Assembly (NCBI RefSeq): GCF_003711515.1
Contig: NW_021167093.1
Location: forward strand, 546,643 to 610,642
Source: Sodiomyces alkalinus F11
Taxonomy: Eukaryota > Ascomycota > Sordariomycetes > Glomerellales > Plectosphaerellaceae
DNA: 64,000 bases
Reading direction: 5' to 3'
Shown here one piece after another: positions 24,168 to 35,816 of this stretch. How positions within the stretch are numbered: position 1 is the stretch's first letter; the number at the start of each line of letters is the position of its first letter. A program made the translations under genes and the position numbers. Under the pieces are notes generated by a model. The model saw only the letters and a program-made list of their open reading frames with translations. It ran no database searches and was not told the origin of the DNA.

Positions 24168-24178
24168 ACGTGTGAATA
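24168..24178. repeat. Tad-A target-site duplication, right
   Basis: This is an exact match to 17893-17903 (acgtgtgaata), directly after the A-rich tail. Sequence then continues as Gypsy-A LTR. Confidence 0.85.
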
Positions 24179-24318
24179 ATCAGGATATAAAGAAGTGAAG
24201 ATAGTCTTTAAGCTAGGTATAGCCTCATAGAGCTATATAGTAGAGGTATCTAATATACCTCTGTAGCTTACTAACTTATCTATCTATAATAAAGGTAGCT
24301 ATATAGATATATATAGTA

Positions 24319-24332
24319 ATACCCTCCCCGTA
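24319..24332 (-). promoter_or_regulatory. Gypsy-A polypurine tract
   Basis: On the minus strand the bases next to the 3' LTR read cggggagggtat, a purine-rich run in the place where plus-strand DNA synthesis is primed in LTR elements. It fixes the orientation of Gypsy-A as minus and the LTR boundary at 24318. Confidence 0.65.
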
Positions 24333-24352
24333 AAAATACAATCGTCCTAATT

Positions 24353-24365
24353 ATTACCGGTTCTT
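24353..24365. repeat. SINE-S copy 2 target-site duplication, left
   Basis: The word attaccggttctt recurs at 24845-24857 as attatcggttctt, one C-to-T difference as RIP would make. Confidence 0.8.
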
Positions 24366-24366
24366 T

Positions 24367-24844
24367 AGGGGGATAGCGTAGGTAGTAGACACGCCTAGTG
24401 GCCGCGTAAGGCTATAGGTTCGAATCCCACTCCCCTTAATCGTGCGCGAATATTTTAATTCGCGCGCGACCTACCCGGAGCTCCTGCACGTTATAGGGGT
24501 CCCCGCACGTTCGGGGAGATATTTATTAGCTTACGCGCTGATAAGTGGAACCACACTGCCTCTAGTACGTACCCTTTTTAGGGGGGGAGGGTATATACCC
24601 TATTACGCGTAATTAAGCGTATATACACACACACTACCTATAATCGAACCCTAGAGTCTAGGGAACTCCGGGGAGCGCGCACCACTACTTAAGGATAAGT
24701 CCCGGACTAATAATTCTGCTTCGTATATTCTTTACTTTTATATATAGGTTATATAAATAACTTGATACTCGTTATAGGCTTAGTCTCCTTAATAGACTCG
24801 TGCTATAGCTTTAGGGCTATATACACGTATTAAATTAAAAAGAA
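24367..24844 (+). mobile_element. SINE-S copy 2
   Basis: This is a plus-strand copy, about 478 bases, with the same layout as copy 1: Pol III A box (24374-24385), B box (24417-24427), hairpin-rich body, and a 3' end of gctatagctttagggctata then an A-rich tail. Near-exact 13-base target duplications flank it. It lies in the Gypsy-A sequence between the 3' LTR and the end of the long accessory frame. Confidence 0.85.
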
Positions 24845-25191
24845 ATTATCGGTTCTTACATAAGTGTCTTAGTAAGCCAAAAGGAAACGATAAAAGGTCG
24901 CGAGTAACGAATAAATATTCTAAAGCTAAATCTTATATAGTCCTGCTATCGCTTATTAGAGTAAATATTAATATAATTCCGAGTTATTAAGCTAGTCTTC
25001 CTTATCGCTAAGGATAAAATATTACTACTATAACTACGACTAATACTACGGAGATTACGTCTATAACTAAGGTAGTGATTATAAAAGAGATTATGGTTGT
25101 TATAAAGACTGTAATAGTAGCTGTAATTACGGCTACGGCTGCGACGATTACGGCTATAATTACGCTGGTGTTACCGTCGGCGTTAGCTTAT
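24845..25191 (-). other. Gypsy-A 3' untranslated stretch
   Basis: This is sequence between the stop of the accessory frame (25192) and SINE-S 2. It starts with the right target duplication of the SINE (24845-24857). A run of tac/tat-rich triplets at 25015-25160 looks protein-like on the plus strand (Tyr/Gly-rich) but has no support from position or a second copy. I call nothing coding here. Confidence 0.5.
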
Positions 25192-25857
25192 TCAGGTTAT
25201 ATCGTATTTTAGTAATACTTAGTATTATAATACCTAGTATGCCTTTACCCTAAGAACTCTTTATCTAAGGGCCTAAAGCTCCTTATTAGCACTATTATTT
25301 TTAGCGTCGATTAGTGCTTTAGTATTATTAAATTTCTGTGTATAATCTTACTAATAGTCGATAAAGTTTTATCGTATAGTTACTTTAAGGTTATTACGCT
25401 ATCGCTATAGTTACCTAATCTCGTTTATTAACTTATCTTCTAATATCGATAAGTCTACTATATTAAGAGCCGGTTATACCGGCGTCTAATATATTATAGA
25501 TATGGGTTACGCGTTTATACCCACTTACCCGGATATCCCCGTTTACGTATTCCTAATACCGATATTACTAATCGTCCTTTATCTTTTAAAGTATATATTT
25601 ATAAAGTCGCTATTATCGCTAGGCGAAGTAAGCCTTTTACGTTACCTATTATTAAAGCCGTTATTATACTATTTAACTATTTATTAGACGATTCTATCTC
25701 GGTTAGGAATATTTAGCCAATTATTACCGACTTTTCCGCTATCTCTTAGCGCTAATACGATAATATAGTGCTTTACCGCCTTATATTCTAGAGTAATCTT
25801 AGCCTTTAGTCTATTAACTAAATCGGTAGGGTCGAAGAATATAGATCCGATTAGTTT
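25192..25857 (-). pseudogene. Gypsy-A accessory frame, C-terminal part (continues from 37570-38550)
   Basis: This is the second half of an unrecognised frame that lies downstream of the Gypsy-A chromodomain and is cut by the Tad-B insertion. Read on the minus strand from 25857, it continues the frame of 37570 after removing the insert and one target duplication: KLIG then SIFFDPTDLVNRLKAK, about 54 codons without a stop. It then passes through TAG/TAA codons and a heptad-like ILEDKLINEIR segment, probably coiled coil, to a TGA at 25194-25192. Length is about 220 codons here. No signal peptide or clear membrane segment is seen. I cannot name a family. Confidence 0.55.
25846..25857. repeat. Tad-B copy 3 target-site duplication, low side
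   Basis: The word tccgattagttt occurs here and exactly at 37558-37569. It brackets the minus-strand Tad-B copy with its nested LTR-N. Confidence 0.85.
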
Positions 25858-27550
25858 AGTATTATTATTATTAATCTTACTCCGCTATTCTGACTAATCT
25901 ATAGGAGCCTTCCTAGGCTATACGGTTCTTCTCGGGTGGCTATAGAGGGGAAAACCCGGGTAAAGCCCGGGGAAAACCTCTATACACTTCCTTACTTGGA
26001 TAGGTGCCGCTACGGGGCCGATATAGCCCCGGTTCTTCCCTATTACGTATCTGGATCTTACCTTTAGGCTAGTAGCTAACGGGAAGTATTGTAGACTAGT
26101 GGTTAGGTAAGTTAGCCTAAGCTAATCTCCAGTAGTAGAGCAGGGGGCTAAGGGGGCGCTACCGCGCTACCGCTATACGGCGGCTACGGCTCTTTAGCCT
26201 TAGTCTCCCTACGTCCCTTAAGCATCGTGCCTTTTAGTCTTTCCGTTCGGTTAATAAAAAGAGTAAGGAGGTAAACGCCTCCTACCCCCCTTAGGTGGAT
26301 TCCTGCTATATCCGGCGGTAGGTAGGGAAAAGGCCTTACCCTATTATAAGACTTAGATAGTTAATATCCCCTAAGGCCTTTATACCTTAAACCTCCCTTT
26401 TCCTCCTATAACGCTAGCGAGTTTATTATAGGTTTTCCTCCTAATCTATTCCCGTTTACGGTCCCGTAGGTTTATCGTTACGGTTTATACTAACTAGTGA
26501 ACTCCTTTAGTTCTCTTATTATATTCCTATTATAATTTCACTATAAGTGTCTCGCGGTGGCGTCGCGGTGGCGTGGTAGTATAGGGTTAACTATATATTA
26601 TAGTATTAATCTATATATATATAGAAGTAATTAGTTATAATACTTTAATATAAGTTTCTTCCTTTATAGCGTAGTAATACCTCCGCGATAGCGTGCTAAT
26701 AGCCGTAGATATCTTCTCCTAGTAATAATGCTAATACTAATAATAATCATAACCGCTATAAGAAAGGTTTAATTAGGGTTATACCGTATATAAGCCCTAG
26801 TAGTATTAATACGGTATTATAGTGGCTGACTTAGGGTAGTTATATACGTTATAGTAAGCGCTTAGGTACTTACCTAGACGGTATAAAGGCTTGCTTTAAT
26901 ACTATAGGAATTAGTATAGCCTGTTTTTAATATACTAATAGCCGGCGTCTATATAAGAATATAAGTTATACCGGTGCCGTTATAGTGTTATAGGTATACC
27001 GTAGTAGCGTATTCTAATTATCTTACTAGGTCCCCTCCACTACTAAAAAGCAGTAGTAGCGTTTTATAGATCTTTATAAGGCGTACATAGCGGTAAAGGC
27101 CGCCGCTGGCGACGGTTTTACTGCTATAAGTATCCTCCTATAGTACCGTGGTAATCTCCTTACTAATAAGCTATAGGCTAAGGAGCGCCTAGGGATAGCG
27201 TCCTAGTCTTTTAGCCGGGCCCTACACCGGGCGTTACTTTCCGGTCGCGGCCGTGGTGGCACCGCGCCGGCGGAGTTATAGGAGTTAGTTAACCTGATAC
27301 GGCGTTAGGAGAGTAAGATAGACCTAATTCTAGAGCACCTTATAAGTAGTCTCCTTGTAGCCCTATTACGGCCCTTAGCGGTAATAGTTCGCTAATTAGT
27401 CCTTTTAGGGCCTTAAGTATATTAAGAGTAGTATTAGCGCTACTAAGGGCGATAAGGACGATAAGAATTAGTATAATAAGAATTAGTAGCGCCCTATTAG
27501 TGCTAAGCTAATACCGCCGGGGTCCCGGCTTATAAGACCCTTACTAATAC
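25858..27550 (-). other. Tad-B copy 3 3' UTR
   Basis: This is non-coding 3' sequence matching 10331-12036 in inverse orientation. It has microsatellite-like tat/ata tracts at 26590-26640. No reading frame is supported. It ends in the attatta repeat next to the target duplication. Confidence 0.7.
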
Positions 27551-27559
27551 TTAACTAGT

Positions 27560-30500
27560 TTATTATACTATTCTATTCCCGATCTGGTCTTATATCGGTG
27601 CCGTCGCTATTTTCGTAGGCCTCTATAACTTTAAGGGTAAGGCGAAAGTCCTTAAGCCTTTTCCGTTATAGGAACCACCTTATAACTACCCCGGCCTTAG
27701 TATTATATTTTAGTGCGTCGTATAAATCTCCTTTAGTTATAAGTGGGCTCCTTACGGTACCGAAGAGGTTCCTACGGTCCTCCTCGGTTACCTTATAGTA
27801 TTAGAGTACTACGTGCTCCGCTATTTCCGCCCCTCCGTCCCCGTAAGGGCACCGCGGTAATAAGAAGCCCGGTACCCTCGCTTTAGCTAGGAATACTTAT
27901 AGGCCTAGTTTTTCTAATCTAATCTAGGTAAGTACGGAGCTCTATAGCTTAAGGAGCCCTCTATATTTCCGGAGGGAGTAATATATTAGGGGGCGGCTTA
28001 GTGCCGCTACGGTATAGGTATAGGGCCGCTATGCTTTTATCTAGGCTTTACCCTATTCCCTTATAAGGGCCTTCCGCGGGGGCGCGGTTCTGGCCTAGGT
28101 TATTAGGGCGGTAAGCTATACTATCTACGCGAGGGCGGTATAGGTCCTATAATACCGGTTCGGTGTTATTAGGGCTCTTACAGCGGTATATACTCCGGCT
28201 AATATCTTATCCTTAGTCCCTTCTCCCTATATCCGGAGGATCTTTCGGGCACTTAGGCTTAAGAGGTATAGGTTAAGGGGGGGGATAAAGGTCTTTTTTT
28301 TAAGGGCCCTAACTGGTATAGCCCTATAGGCTCCGGCTACTAGTCTAAGGCACCGGTTCTATATCGCTATAAGTGCCGCTACAGGGCCGTGCCAGGGGCT
28401 CGCCCTTATTTTATAAACGGCCGAGGCGTAGTAGGCTATTATTAGTCCTACGACTATAAGGTATAGTCTTTTTACGTCCGTGAAGCTATACCCCTACACT
28501 ACTATATTAAGCCTTAAGAGGGCGTATATTTATATAGCTAGTCGGCTCTTTACCTTTTTAGCGTGTTATCGGAAGTCGAGTTTCTTATTAAGCTATACGC
28601 TTAGGAGCCTTATCGCCTCCGCTACTAGTACCGAAGTAGCGCTAAGGGGGAACGGGGTAAAGGAGGGTTAGCGTGACTTTATAAAGGGGATATAAACGTA
28701 TTTAGCGGGTTCGAACTATAGTCCGCTCGCTATCTCTTAGTCTAGATAGGCACTTTACGCGGCGGTAAGGCGGTACCGTGTTTATACCTTTATCCTACCA
28801 AAAGCGATAATATTTATATTATCGGTAAATCCTACTATTATCGTTTTAGGTACCCTTTCTAGCTCCTTATAAAGGGTAGAGATATATAGGATAAAGAGGA
28901 TAGGGGAGATTAGGGAGCCTTACAGTATACCCCCGCGGAGGTACCGCGGGGGGGCTATGTCGCTATCGAGTAATAGTTAGGCTATACGGTCTTAGAGAAA
29001 GCTACTAATTAGGGTAATAAGCTATTAGGAGAATCCTTTCCTTTCGAGTACCTTAAGGAGGCGGGAGTAAGGGATAGTATCGAAGGCGCCTTTAATATCT
29101 AGTTAGAGTATTAAAGCGGTACCGCTATAGGCCTAGCTCGCCCTTGAAGCCTTTATAACTCTTTATACTACCGTCTTTATACTCCGCCCGGTCCGGTTAC
29201 CTATCTATCCTTTTAGGAAGAGCCGATATTCCTCTACTACGGCGGCGATATAATCGGCTAGTATCCCCTTAAAGACTTTACCTATTATACTAAGGAGTAA
29301 TATCGGTTATTAGCCTTTTACTATCTCGTAGTCGGCCGTCGGCCGGCCTTTTTCTTAAGGACTACTATAATAGCGTGGCGGCACCTCTTCGGGTAATAAC
29401 CCGCTTTAACGTATACTAAGAAGATAGCGCTTAGTCTTTAGTATAAGGGAGGTCTATATACTTTAAGGAGCCCTACTAGGAGCCTATCGGGTCCTAGTAC
29501 CGCTTAGGGTTTAGTCTTCTTAAGGCGCCCCTATATATCCGCTACGGTGACGTCGCGGCGGATATCCTATTTAGGGGGAAATTCCGCGCTTAAGGGCCCA
29601 AGGGTAGTAGGGACGGGGGGTAGGAAGAACTTCCGGTTAAGGATTTCGGCTTTCTCCGCGTGTGTAGTAGTTAGGCTATCGTTATTATCTTAGCGTAGTG
29701 GCGGTACTAATAAGGGGTCCGGCAGTATATTCCATTTTATTCGAGCTTATTTCTATAGTTACTAGAGGAGGTTATCGTTCTTCTTAGTCTTATATAGTAG
29801 GTGCTATTAGTATAGCCGCTTTACTACCGTTATAGCTTTATCGCGGCGCCTCTGTACTTCCTAGAACTTATCCTATCGGTTCCGTGATTTCCTAGATATA
29901 TATCTACAGTGGAGGCGCCTTACTTCCTAGGTAAGGGCGGTTAGCTCCGCGTTCTACTAAGGGGTAGGTAGGAGTCCGGGGGTGCCCCCGCGGCGACGCT
30001 ATACGGTCGTATCGGCTATAGTCGTAAGGTCCCCGATTAGGTTATTTAGTGCTAAGTCGATATCTCCTAGTATTATAAGGGGGCCGGTCTACTATAGTTA
30101 TATAGTTATAAGCCAGGGGACCTAGGAGGAGTTAAAGGTTTTCTAGACCTAGTAGAGCCCGCTTAGGTCCCGCGGTAATATCGTTACGGCGCCCACTATA
30201 GTATTTATCTCTATATAGATCTAGGCTATCTATAAGTAGTGGTCCAATCCGATAATAGTTTTATTAAGGCCGCCGAAATCGTAGCGGAGCCCCTGCGTCG
30301 CCTATATAAGGTTAATAGTGCTAGCACGCCGGCCCGGGCGGTACTACGTAGTGGTCCCGGGGGGGGGTTATTAGGTCTAGGTTCTACCGGGTCGTAAGGG
30401 TAAGCAGGGTATCGGCCCGGGGGTAGTAACGCGGTGGCTATAACTATAGGGGGTAGTATAGGTTAAAGTCCCCTATAAGGATATGGCGGCCCCGTGGTGG

Positions 30501-30890
30501 TACTAAGTCGAATATATCTTATAGGGGTATATTCTAGGGGATCCTAGCTAACTAGTAGTTCTCCGAGTAGATTAACTAGATTATAAGGGTATTATCTTTA
30601 GTCCTAAATATAACTGTATAGGTATTATAGTAGGCCTGCTATATCTATATATATAGCGAGTATCTTTTATATATATATAGGAGGGCGCGGCCTCCTCCTT
30701 ATATTAGCCGGTATACCCCCCGGGAGGGGTAGGTAAGGCTTTTCGTGAAGGGGTTAAGGCCGGGTTCCTGGATTACTATTATATCGTACTCGGCGCGGCA
30801 CCGAAGCGGGAGCTCCCGCCGCGCCTAACTCCTCCTTATATTCTATAAAAGGATATAGATTCTTATTAGTTAGTAGGGGGGGGGTTAAGG
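27560..30890 (-). pseudogene. Tad-B ORF2: APE endonuclease, RT, Cys/His end (broken)
   Basis: This is the complete ORF2 of the family, minus strand. GDFN is at 30473-30462. A GSDYY-type endonuclease end lies near 30250. The RT has the DIKGAF motif near 29100, a GGILQGS-like loop near 28920 with TAA for Gln, and the catalytic box FTDN near 28830-28819. The connector is followed by KARVPGF and a Cys/His segment (CPYG ... EIAEHVVL, about 27900-27830), where a second Cys is Tyr. The end has the IRWFL and KDFRL tail typical of Tad-like C-termini. I saw no RNase H motif between RT and Cys/His end. TAG/TAA codons break it. Confidence 0.8.
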
Positions 30891-31217
30891 TAATATATCC
30901 GGTATAACCGGGGTCTAGACCTAGCTTTATAGCTTTTACTACGGTGCTTTACTAGCCCCACGGGGGACTATATAGGCACTTATCGGGCCCGGTATCGGAG
31001 AGCCCTCCTATCCTCTAGTCTTTTTTGGGGGGCGTGCCTAGCCTTTACGGAGGGGCTAGTCTTAGTCCTAGGCGATAATAATCAGGGGGAAGATCTATAG
31101 CTACCGCGGGTATACTATTTCGGTCTAGCGGGTAATATCGAAATCTCTAGCTTAGTACTTATACGCCTCGCGAGTCTTCTCGGTCTTTTTTCTTAGTAGT
31201 CGGTATAAGTCGTTAAA
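30890..31217 (-). pseudogene. Tad-B copy 3 ORF1, C-terminal part
   Basis: This is the end of ORF1, separated from its start (36271-37540) by LTR-N. It matches 14163-14450 of copy 2, including a Lys/Glu-rich stretch after the zinc knuckle region. It ends where ORF2 begins. Confidence 0.65.
31213..31217. repeat. LTR-N target-site duplication, left
   Basis: The word ttaaa occurs here and at 36271-36275. The uninterrupted Tad-B sequence near 14130 has it once (tttaac on the other strand), so it is target sequence duplicated on insertion. Confidence 0.75.
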
Positions 31218-31580
31218 TAATATGCCCTGTCCAGGCATATCTCTGGCCAGCCAGTACTATCGGACCTAGGGCTTCTAGGGTTCGGAATAGCGACCTTTAG
31301 GTACAGAAAATAGGGTGTAATAAAGATGTCTTCTCTAAGCTAAGGGGGCGCGCGCCCCCGGGACTTAAGTATTTACGGGGAAACCCCGTAGAATCCTTGG
31401 CTTCTACGTATAGGAACCCGGGGGATTCCCCGGTATTCACTAATTATACCCTAGAGAAGCTATAGTATACCCTAAAGGTACCTATAGTATACCCCGTGGG
31501 TGCTATAGTATAAGTTATAGTACGCCCGTAGCACGCCCGTGGTACGCCCTAGTATTCCCGGTAAAATCTAGGGCGTATTA
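31218..31580 (-). repeat. LTR-N 3' LTR
   Basis: The outer ends are taatatgccc and gggcgtatta, an imperfect inverted terminal pair. It contains two GC-rich hairpins (gggggcgcgcgccccc near 31345, and cggggaaaccccg near 31377) and tandem ctatagtatacc motifs. It matches 35920-36270 over nearly its whole length with mostly C/T and G/A differences. Confidence 0.85.
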
Positions 31581-31918
31581 TATACCCCGGGTAAAGAAGT
31601 CCTATATCCCGCGGGCTTTCCCCGGTAACTATAATAGCCTTACTTAAGGCGTATCGCGGTTATACTAGTAAGCCGCGATATAGTTAGAGTTACTAAATTG
31701 AAAAGAAGAAGGAAAATATTCTTACGCGGCGGTGCCCTAATAGCGACCGCCGCTATTACTACCTACTACCTATTTAGGCGAAGAGATAATAGAGAAAGTA
31801 AATAAATACAAATACATACCGACGCCGCGGCGTTTCTTCCCACGGTATTCCTTAGTAAAACTAAGGCGAGTAAATAAGTAGATTAAAGGAAATAATTTTA
31901 CCGTTTCCCTATTATATT
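31581..31918 (-). other. LTR-N 3' untranslated stretch
   Basis: This lies between the stop of the long frame and the 3' LTR. No convincing polypurine tract is seen; ggggtata next to the LTR is the nearest candidate. Nothing else is supported. Confidence 0.5.
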
Positions 31919-33544
31919 TCACTATATTCCCTAATAGAGCCTTAGCGGCCTTAGTGTCTAGTATACCTAACCACGGAGTTATTCTAGTATAGTAATCTTA
32001 TCGTTTTCGTTAGCGGACTATAGTATAGCTATTAGGATACCCTATTAATCTAACGGCAGGTTTAGCGCTAGTGCCGCTTCGTCTAAGGTAAGCTCCGCGG
32101 CGCGTGCCTCTAGTTCGGCTTAATCGCTAACGTAGGTCTTATCCAGGTTCACCGCTAAGCGGTCCGCCTCAACGGCCTATAGCGCGACGCAGTATTAAAC
32201 GCTAGCGATAGCTCTATCCGGGTTAGCGGTTAATATATTTACTAGGGTATCACGGCGTGCGTTAATAAGCTAACTATTAGGGGTAAGGGGGGCGATAGCG
32301 ATTATACGACCTATACGCTATATTATTAGCAGTAATAGTAGATCTATAGCGTTCCAGACGTTATTCTTAACGGCGCTATCCTTAAGCGTGGTAAGCACGA
32401 ATTTAGTAGCTAGGACTGGTAAGGCGACCGCATAGCCTTATTAGCAGATAATAGTAACGGCTTAGTCGTCCTTAGCCTATAACTCTTCGGCGGGCTTAAT
32501 ACCTATAACGCGTAGGCGGCTAGCTATATTCTTAATAATATCACGTAATACCTTATTTATATTTATCGTACTAATTACCCGTTTAGCTAGGGGCTCTCCC
32601 GTAGTATCGGATAGTACGGCGCGCTTCTACACTAGCGTAAGCGTAGGCTCTTCTCCCGTGCGTATTATAGCTAGGAATTCTTCGACGGATAGTATAACCC
32701 TAGCTATTTCCTTACCCTTTTCCGTGGGGAGGCTATAGAGAAACTTACGAATAAGCTTATTAGTTATATTAGCTTACTTCGTATACTAGCCTATATTCTT
32801 CTTAAGATCCGCGTGCACTATAGTTCCTTGGGCTTCTATTATAACTATATTATAGACTACCTTAGAGAGATATATATAGTTCCGGATATACTATAGTATA
32901 AACCCTAGAACTATTAACATGGCTAACTTCTTTAGGGTCTTAACCTAGGAAGTATTAGCGGATAATAGATCGGCTATAGTATTCGCGATGTCTACTTTAG
33001 CCTTAAGATCCACGAACGCGGTTATTCGGCTAGAGCTAATACCGGGGGAGTCCGTGTTAGTAAAGCGGGTTAACTAAGGCGTTTTTATATATTTTCCCGT
33101 ATAATTACGGGGGGCGTCGGTATCTTATACTATAATATAGTGCTTAAACGGGGTCTAGGGGCGGTTCTACGATATAAGCTTAGGGTTTTCCTTTAGTAAG
33201 AACTCGGGCTAAGGGACTTAGCTTATAATATTCTTTACTTCTTCCTTAGTGATAGTCTAGTAAAGCTTAGGGTATTCCTCGGGTATAAATACGGTTCGGT
33301 CGAGATTACGAGTTTCGGGGTAATTATATCCTAACCTTTCCGCGTACCTACAGAACTCGGCGATCTTAGCTTTATAGCTAGTCTTCTCAAGTACGAACCT
33401 AGTACCTAGCGCCGATAGTTTATTCTCTAGCCGTTCTTCGCCGCCGTAGAGTATAATAGCCCTAAAATAACCCTCTTTAGTAAACCCAGAGCCAAGCTTC
33501 TTAGGGTTTCTAAAGGCTTTATCGAATATCTCCCTATATTCCAC
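31919..33544 (-). pseudogene. LTR-N single long frame, 541 codons, function unknown (broken)
   Basis: This is the only long frame in LTR-N. It starts at ATG 33544-33542 and runs to a TGA at 31921-31919. The first 95 codons are open (MEYREIFDKAF ... EEYPKLY); after that TAG/TAA codons, roughly two dozen or more by eye, stand at plausible Gln/Trp positions. The interior is helical-looking, with VDLKAKVDIANTIADLL and AELTLDEAALALNL stretches near the C-terminus and no Cys/His zinc knuckle, DTG protease box or RT motif. By position it could be a structural Gag-like protein, as in gag-only elements, but I recognise no domain. Stop density alone does not prove coding in RIP-mutated DNA; the open 95-codon start and length are the main support. 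Confidence 0.6.
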
Positions 33545-34836
33545 GTCCTTGAAGGGTTAGTATAACGAAGGGATCTTAACTACGAAGTATATTCGCGATA
33601 TAGGGAGCTTAGGTATATACCTATATATATAGAGAATAAAGGGGAAAATAATTAATAGAAGATAGGTATACGTTCTAAAGACGACGAAATTATAAGTAGG
33701 AGACTATAAGAATAATAGTGAATCCTTAAAGAACGATAGAGAACTATATTAGCGATATAAATAATCGCGCTAGTAGTGAGTAGGAAAAGAAGGGGAATAG
33801 AGGCTAACGCTATAGGAGCGATTATATTTTTCCTAACGCTGCGTAGAGCGCCGTAGTAACCGTGTTATTACGGCGGTTAATAAAAGGCATATATAGGTTA
33901 TAGTTCTTCTTATTCTTACTATTCCCTAGCGTTCACGGTCGTTACCTAGGGCGGCGGTAACGTTTATCTTATATCGTGTCGCCGGCGTGCCTTATAACCC
34001 TTAGTCTTCTGGTTCCCCGCGTACCTCGTAGTTCTTTAGTGTCTCGCGGTTCTTTAACGCTCGCGGTTCTTTAATATCGCCTAGCTATAGCGCCCTTAGA
34101 ACCTCTATCTTATTTAAGGCTATCCTTAGATTAACTAAGGTCTTTATCTATCCTTAAAGATATCGGTTAGTTCCTACGCCTTTATAGCTTCTTCCGGTAT
34201 CTAAGGTACTCGTATAGGTCTTGCTATTCGCCGGCGGTATTCGAACTTTAGCTATATAACGGCTTTTATCCCTAAGTATCTGCCCCGGGCGATATAAGCC
34301 CTGGGCGTCCTCTAGCGGCGATAGTATTCACGATAGATAGGGAAGAAGGGAAAAGGAAGAAAGAAGAGGGAAAAAGGGAAAAGGAAAAAGGGAAAGGTAA
34401 TAAGGGAAGGATAGGAGTATTCGTAGTAAAATAACGGAGATACGTTTAGGGAAGATAGTAAACTACGATATAGAGTAACTATATAGCGGTATACTACGGG
34501 CGGATATAAGGAACTAATAGTAAACCACGATACTTATATAGGTTATACTATAAATTGCCGGTAATATAAACTACAGCTAAACTATAGTCCTTATTTATAA
34601 AACCTCTAGGTTCTTAGCGAGGAATATACTAATAGAGATCTCTGCCGTTTAGTTCTTCCGCTTCGACCGGCTATCTAGCCGTTCGGGGTGCTACGGTATT
34701 CCACGGCGTTATTCCGAAGTTTAAGTTAGGGTCCCGGTTAGAAATAATAGACACGGCGGTGTATATACTATAGCCCGTAGATAAGGGTAGTCTTAGTGAA
34801 CTTATCGGTCACGGTTAAAGGTAAGTCTGCCGTAAG

Positions 34837-35016
34837 GAAGCCCTCCCTCTAGCAGGGAGGATAAGCCGAGGGACCTTGGGTAAATCCGATAAAGGCGGGT
34901 GAATAAGGGGAAGCCCTCCCTTTATCAGGGAGGATAACCGAGGGACCTTAGGTAAATCCGATAAAAGCTAATAGAATAAAGGGAAGCCCTCCCTTTAATA
35001 GGGAGGATAAGCCGAG
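34837..35016. repeat. 73-bp tandem repeat with hairpin, about 2.5 units
   Basis: Units start at 34837, 34910 and 34983. Each begins gaagccctccct and carries an agggaggataa inverse a few bases later, so each forms a short stem of ccctccct with agggagg. The units also share gagggacctt and taaatccgataaa. The last unit is partial. Confidence 0.8.
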
Positions 35017-35305
35017 TAGTTCCACGATAAATACTAGTTCCACGCTTTTCCTCTTAGGGTTACTACGCCGCTAGCCTTGGATATTCTCGGTATATTAAGC
35101 TAGTCGGATAAAGGCGAGCCGTGCTAGGAGGAAAACATTCTCCGCGAAATACAGTTAAAGGGAAGATTACGGTAAGGGGAGGCTGGCTCCCCTTATACTC
35201 CGCGGAAAAAGGGAAAAAAAAGGGGGGGGGTTATCGAGTAGCTTAGTACTATAGTGAAGGGGGGGGGACGAAAATATCGAGTGGCTTAGTGCTATAGGGG
35301 AGCTT

Positions 35306-35515
35306 ATATATAGGATAGGATAGTCGCTATTCTACGCCCTTTAGCGATTATTAGGAAGGTTATCGCTACGATTATTAGGAAGATTAGTAGTATATTAGAG
35401 CTAGGAATCTATAGTGGGTGCTAGTGCAGGTTAGTATAGGCGCTATTCCTACGCTTAATTAGCGACCGTGGATACCTTAGTATACTCCGCGCCTAGACCT
35501 AGTAAAGGGGAGGCG
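35306..35515. repeat. LTR-N internal direct duplication, copy 1
   Basis: About 210 bases from tataggatagga to ggggaggcg. It matches 35588-35816, including ctacgccctttagcgat and ctagtgcaggttagtata. Each copy is followed or preceded by G-rich runs. Confidence 0.7.
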
Positions 35516-35587
35516 ATTTAGGGGGGGGGGGGGTTTAATACGCCCCGTAGTCTTTATTAGGGCTCTTAGTCCTATAGAGGACGCTAG

Positions 35588-35816
35588 TATATAGGATAGT
35601 ATAGTCGCTATCCTACGCCCTTTAGCGATCGTTAAGAACGGTTAGCGTCGGTGTAGGTTAGTAAGATCGCCTACGCCGACTAATAACCGTTAGGAAGGTT
35701 ATCGCGGTATTAAAGCTCGGGTTCCACGGCTAGTGCAGGTTAGTATAGTCGTTATTCCTATACTTAACGGTGGTTCCCTTTATTACTCTACGCCTAAACC
35801 TATTAAAGGGGAGGCG
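35588..35816. repeat. LTR-N internal direct duplication, copy 2
   Basis: This is the second copy of the 35306-35515 unit, slightly longer because of an extra segment near 35640-35690 that includes a cggttagcgtcgg / cgccgactaataaccg inverted pair. Confidence 0.7.

Larger units (their letters stand above)
17389..24318 (-). repeat. Gypsy-A 3' LTR, split by SINE-S and Tad-A
   Basis: The LTR pieces are 17389-17407, about 17887-17903 and 24179-24318. Joined in order they match the uninterrupted 176-base LTR at 47552-47727. The outer ends read taatatac at left and atatagta at right. The boundary with internal sequence is fixed by the purine tract beginning at 24319. Confidence 0.85.

Noticed and set aside
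25015..25160. Tyr/Gly-rich plus-strand peptide
   Set aside because: Triplet-like tac/tat run beyond the accessory-frame stop; no start, no continuation, compositional.
25502..25687. Plus-strand open frame of 61 codons, hydrophobic
   Set aside because: It lies antisense to the Gypsy-A accessory frame; its Leu/Ile richness comes from the reverse of TAx-rich codons.
28480..28671. Plus-strand open frame of 63 codons
   Set aside because: Antisense to Tad-B RT; no own support.
34837..35016. CRISPR-like array
   Set aside because: Tandem 73-base units without unique spacers, in a eukaryotic LTR element.
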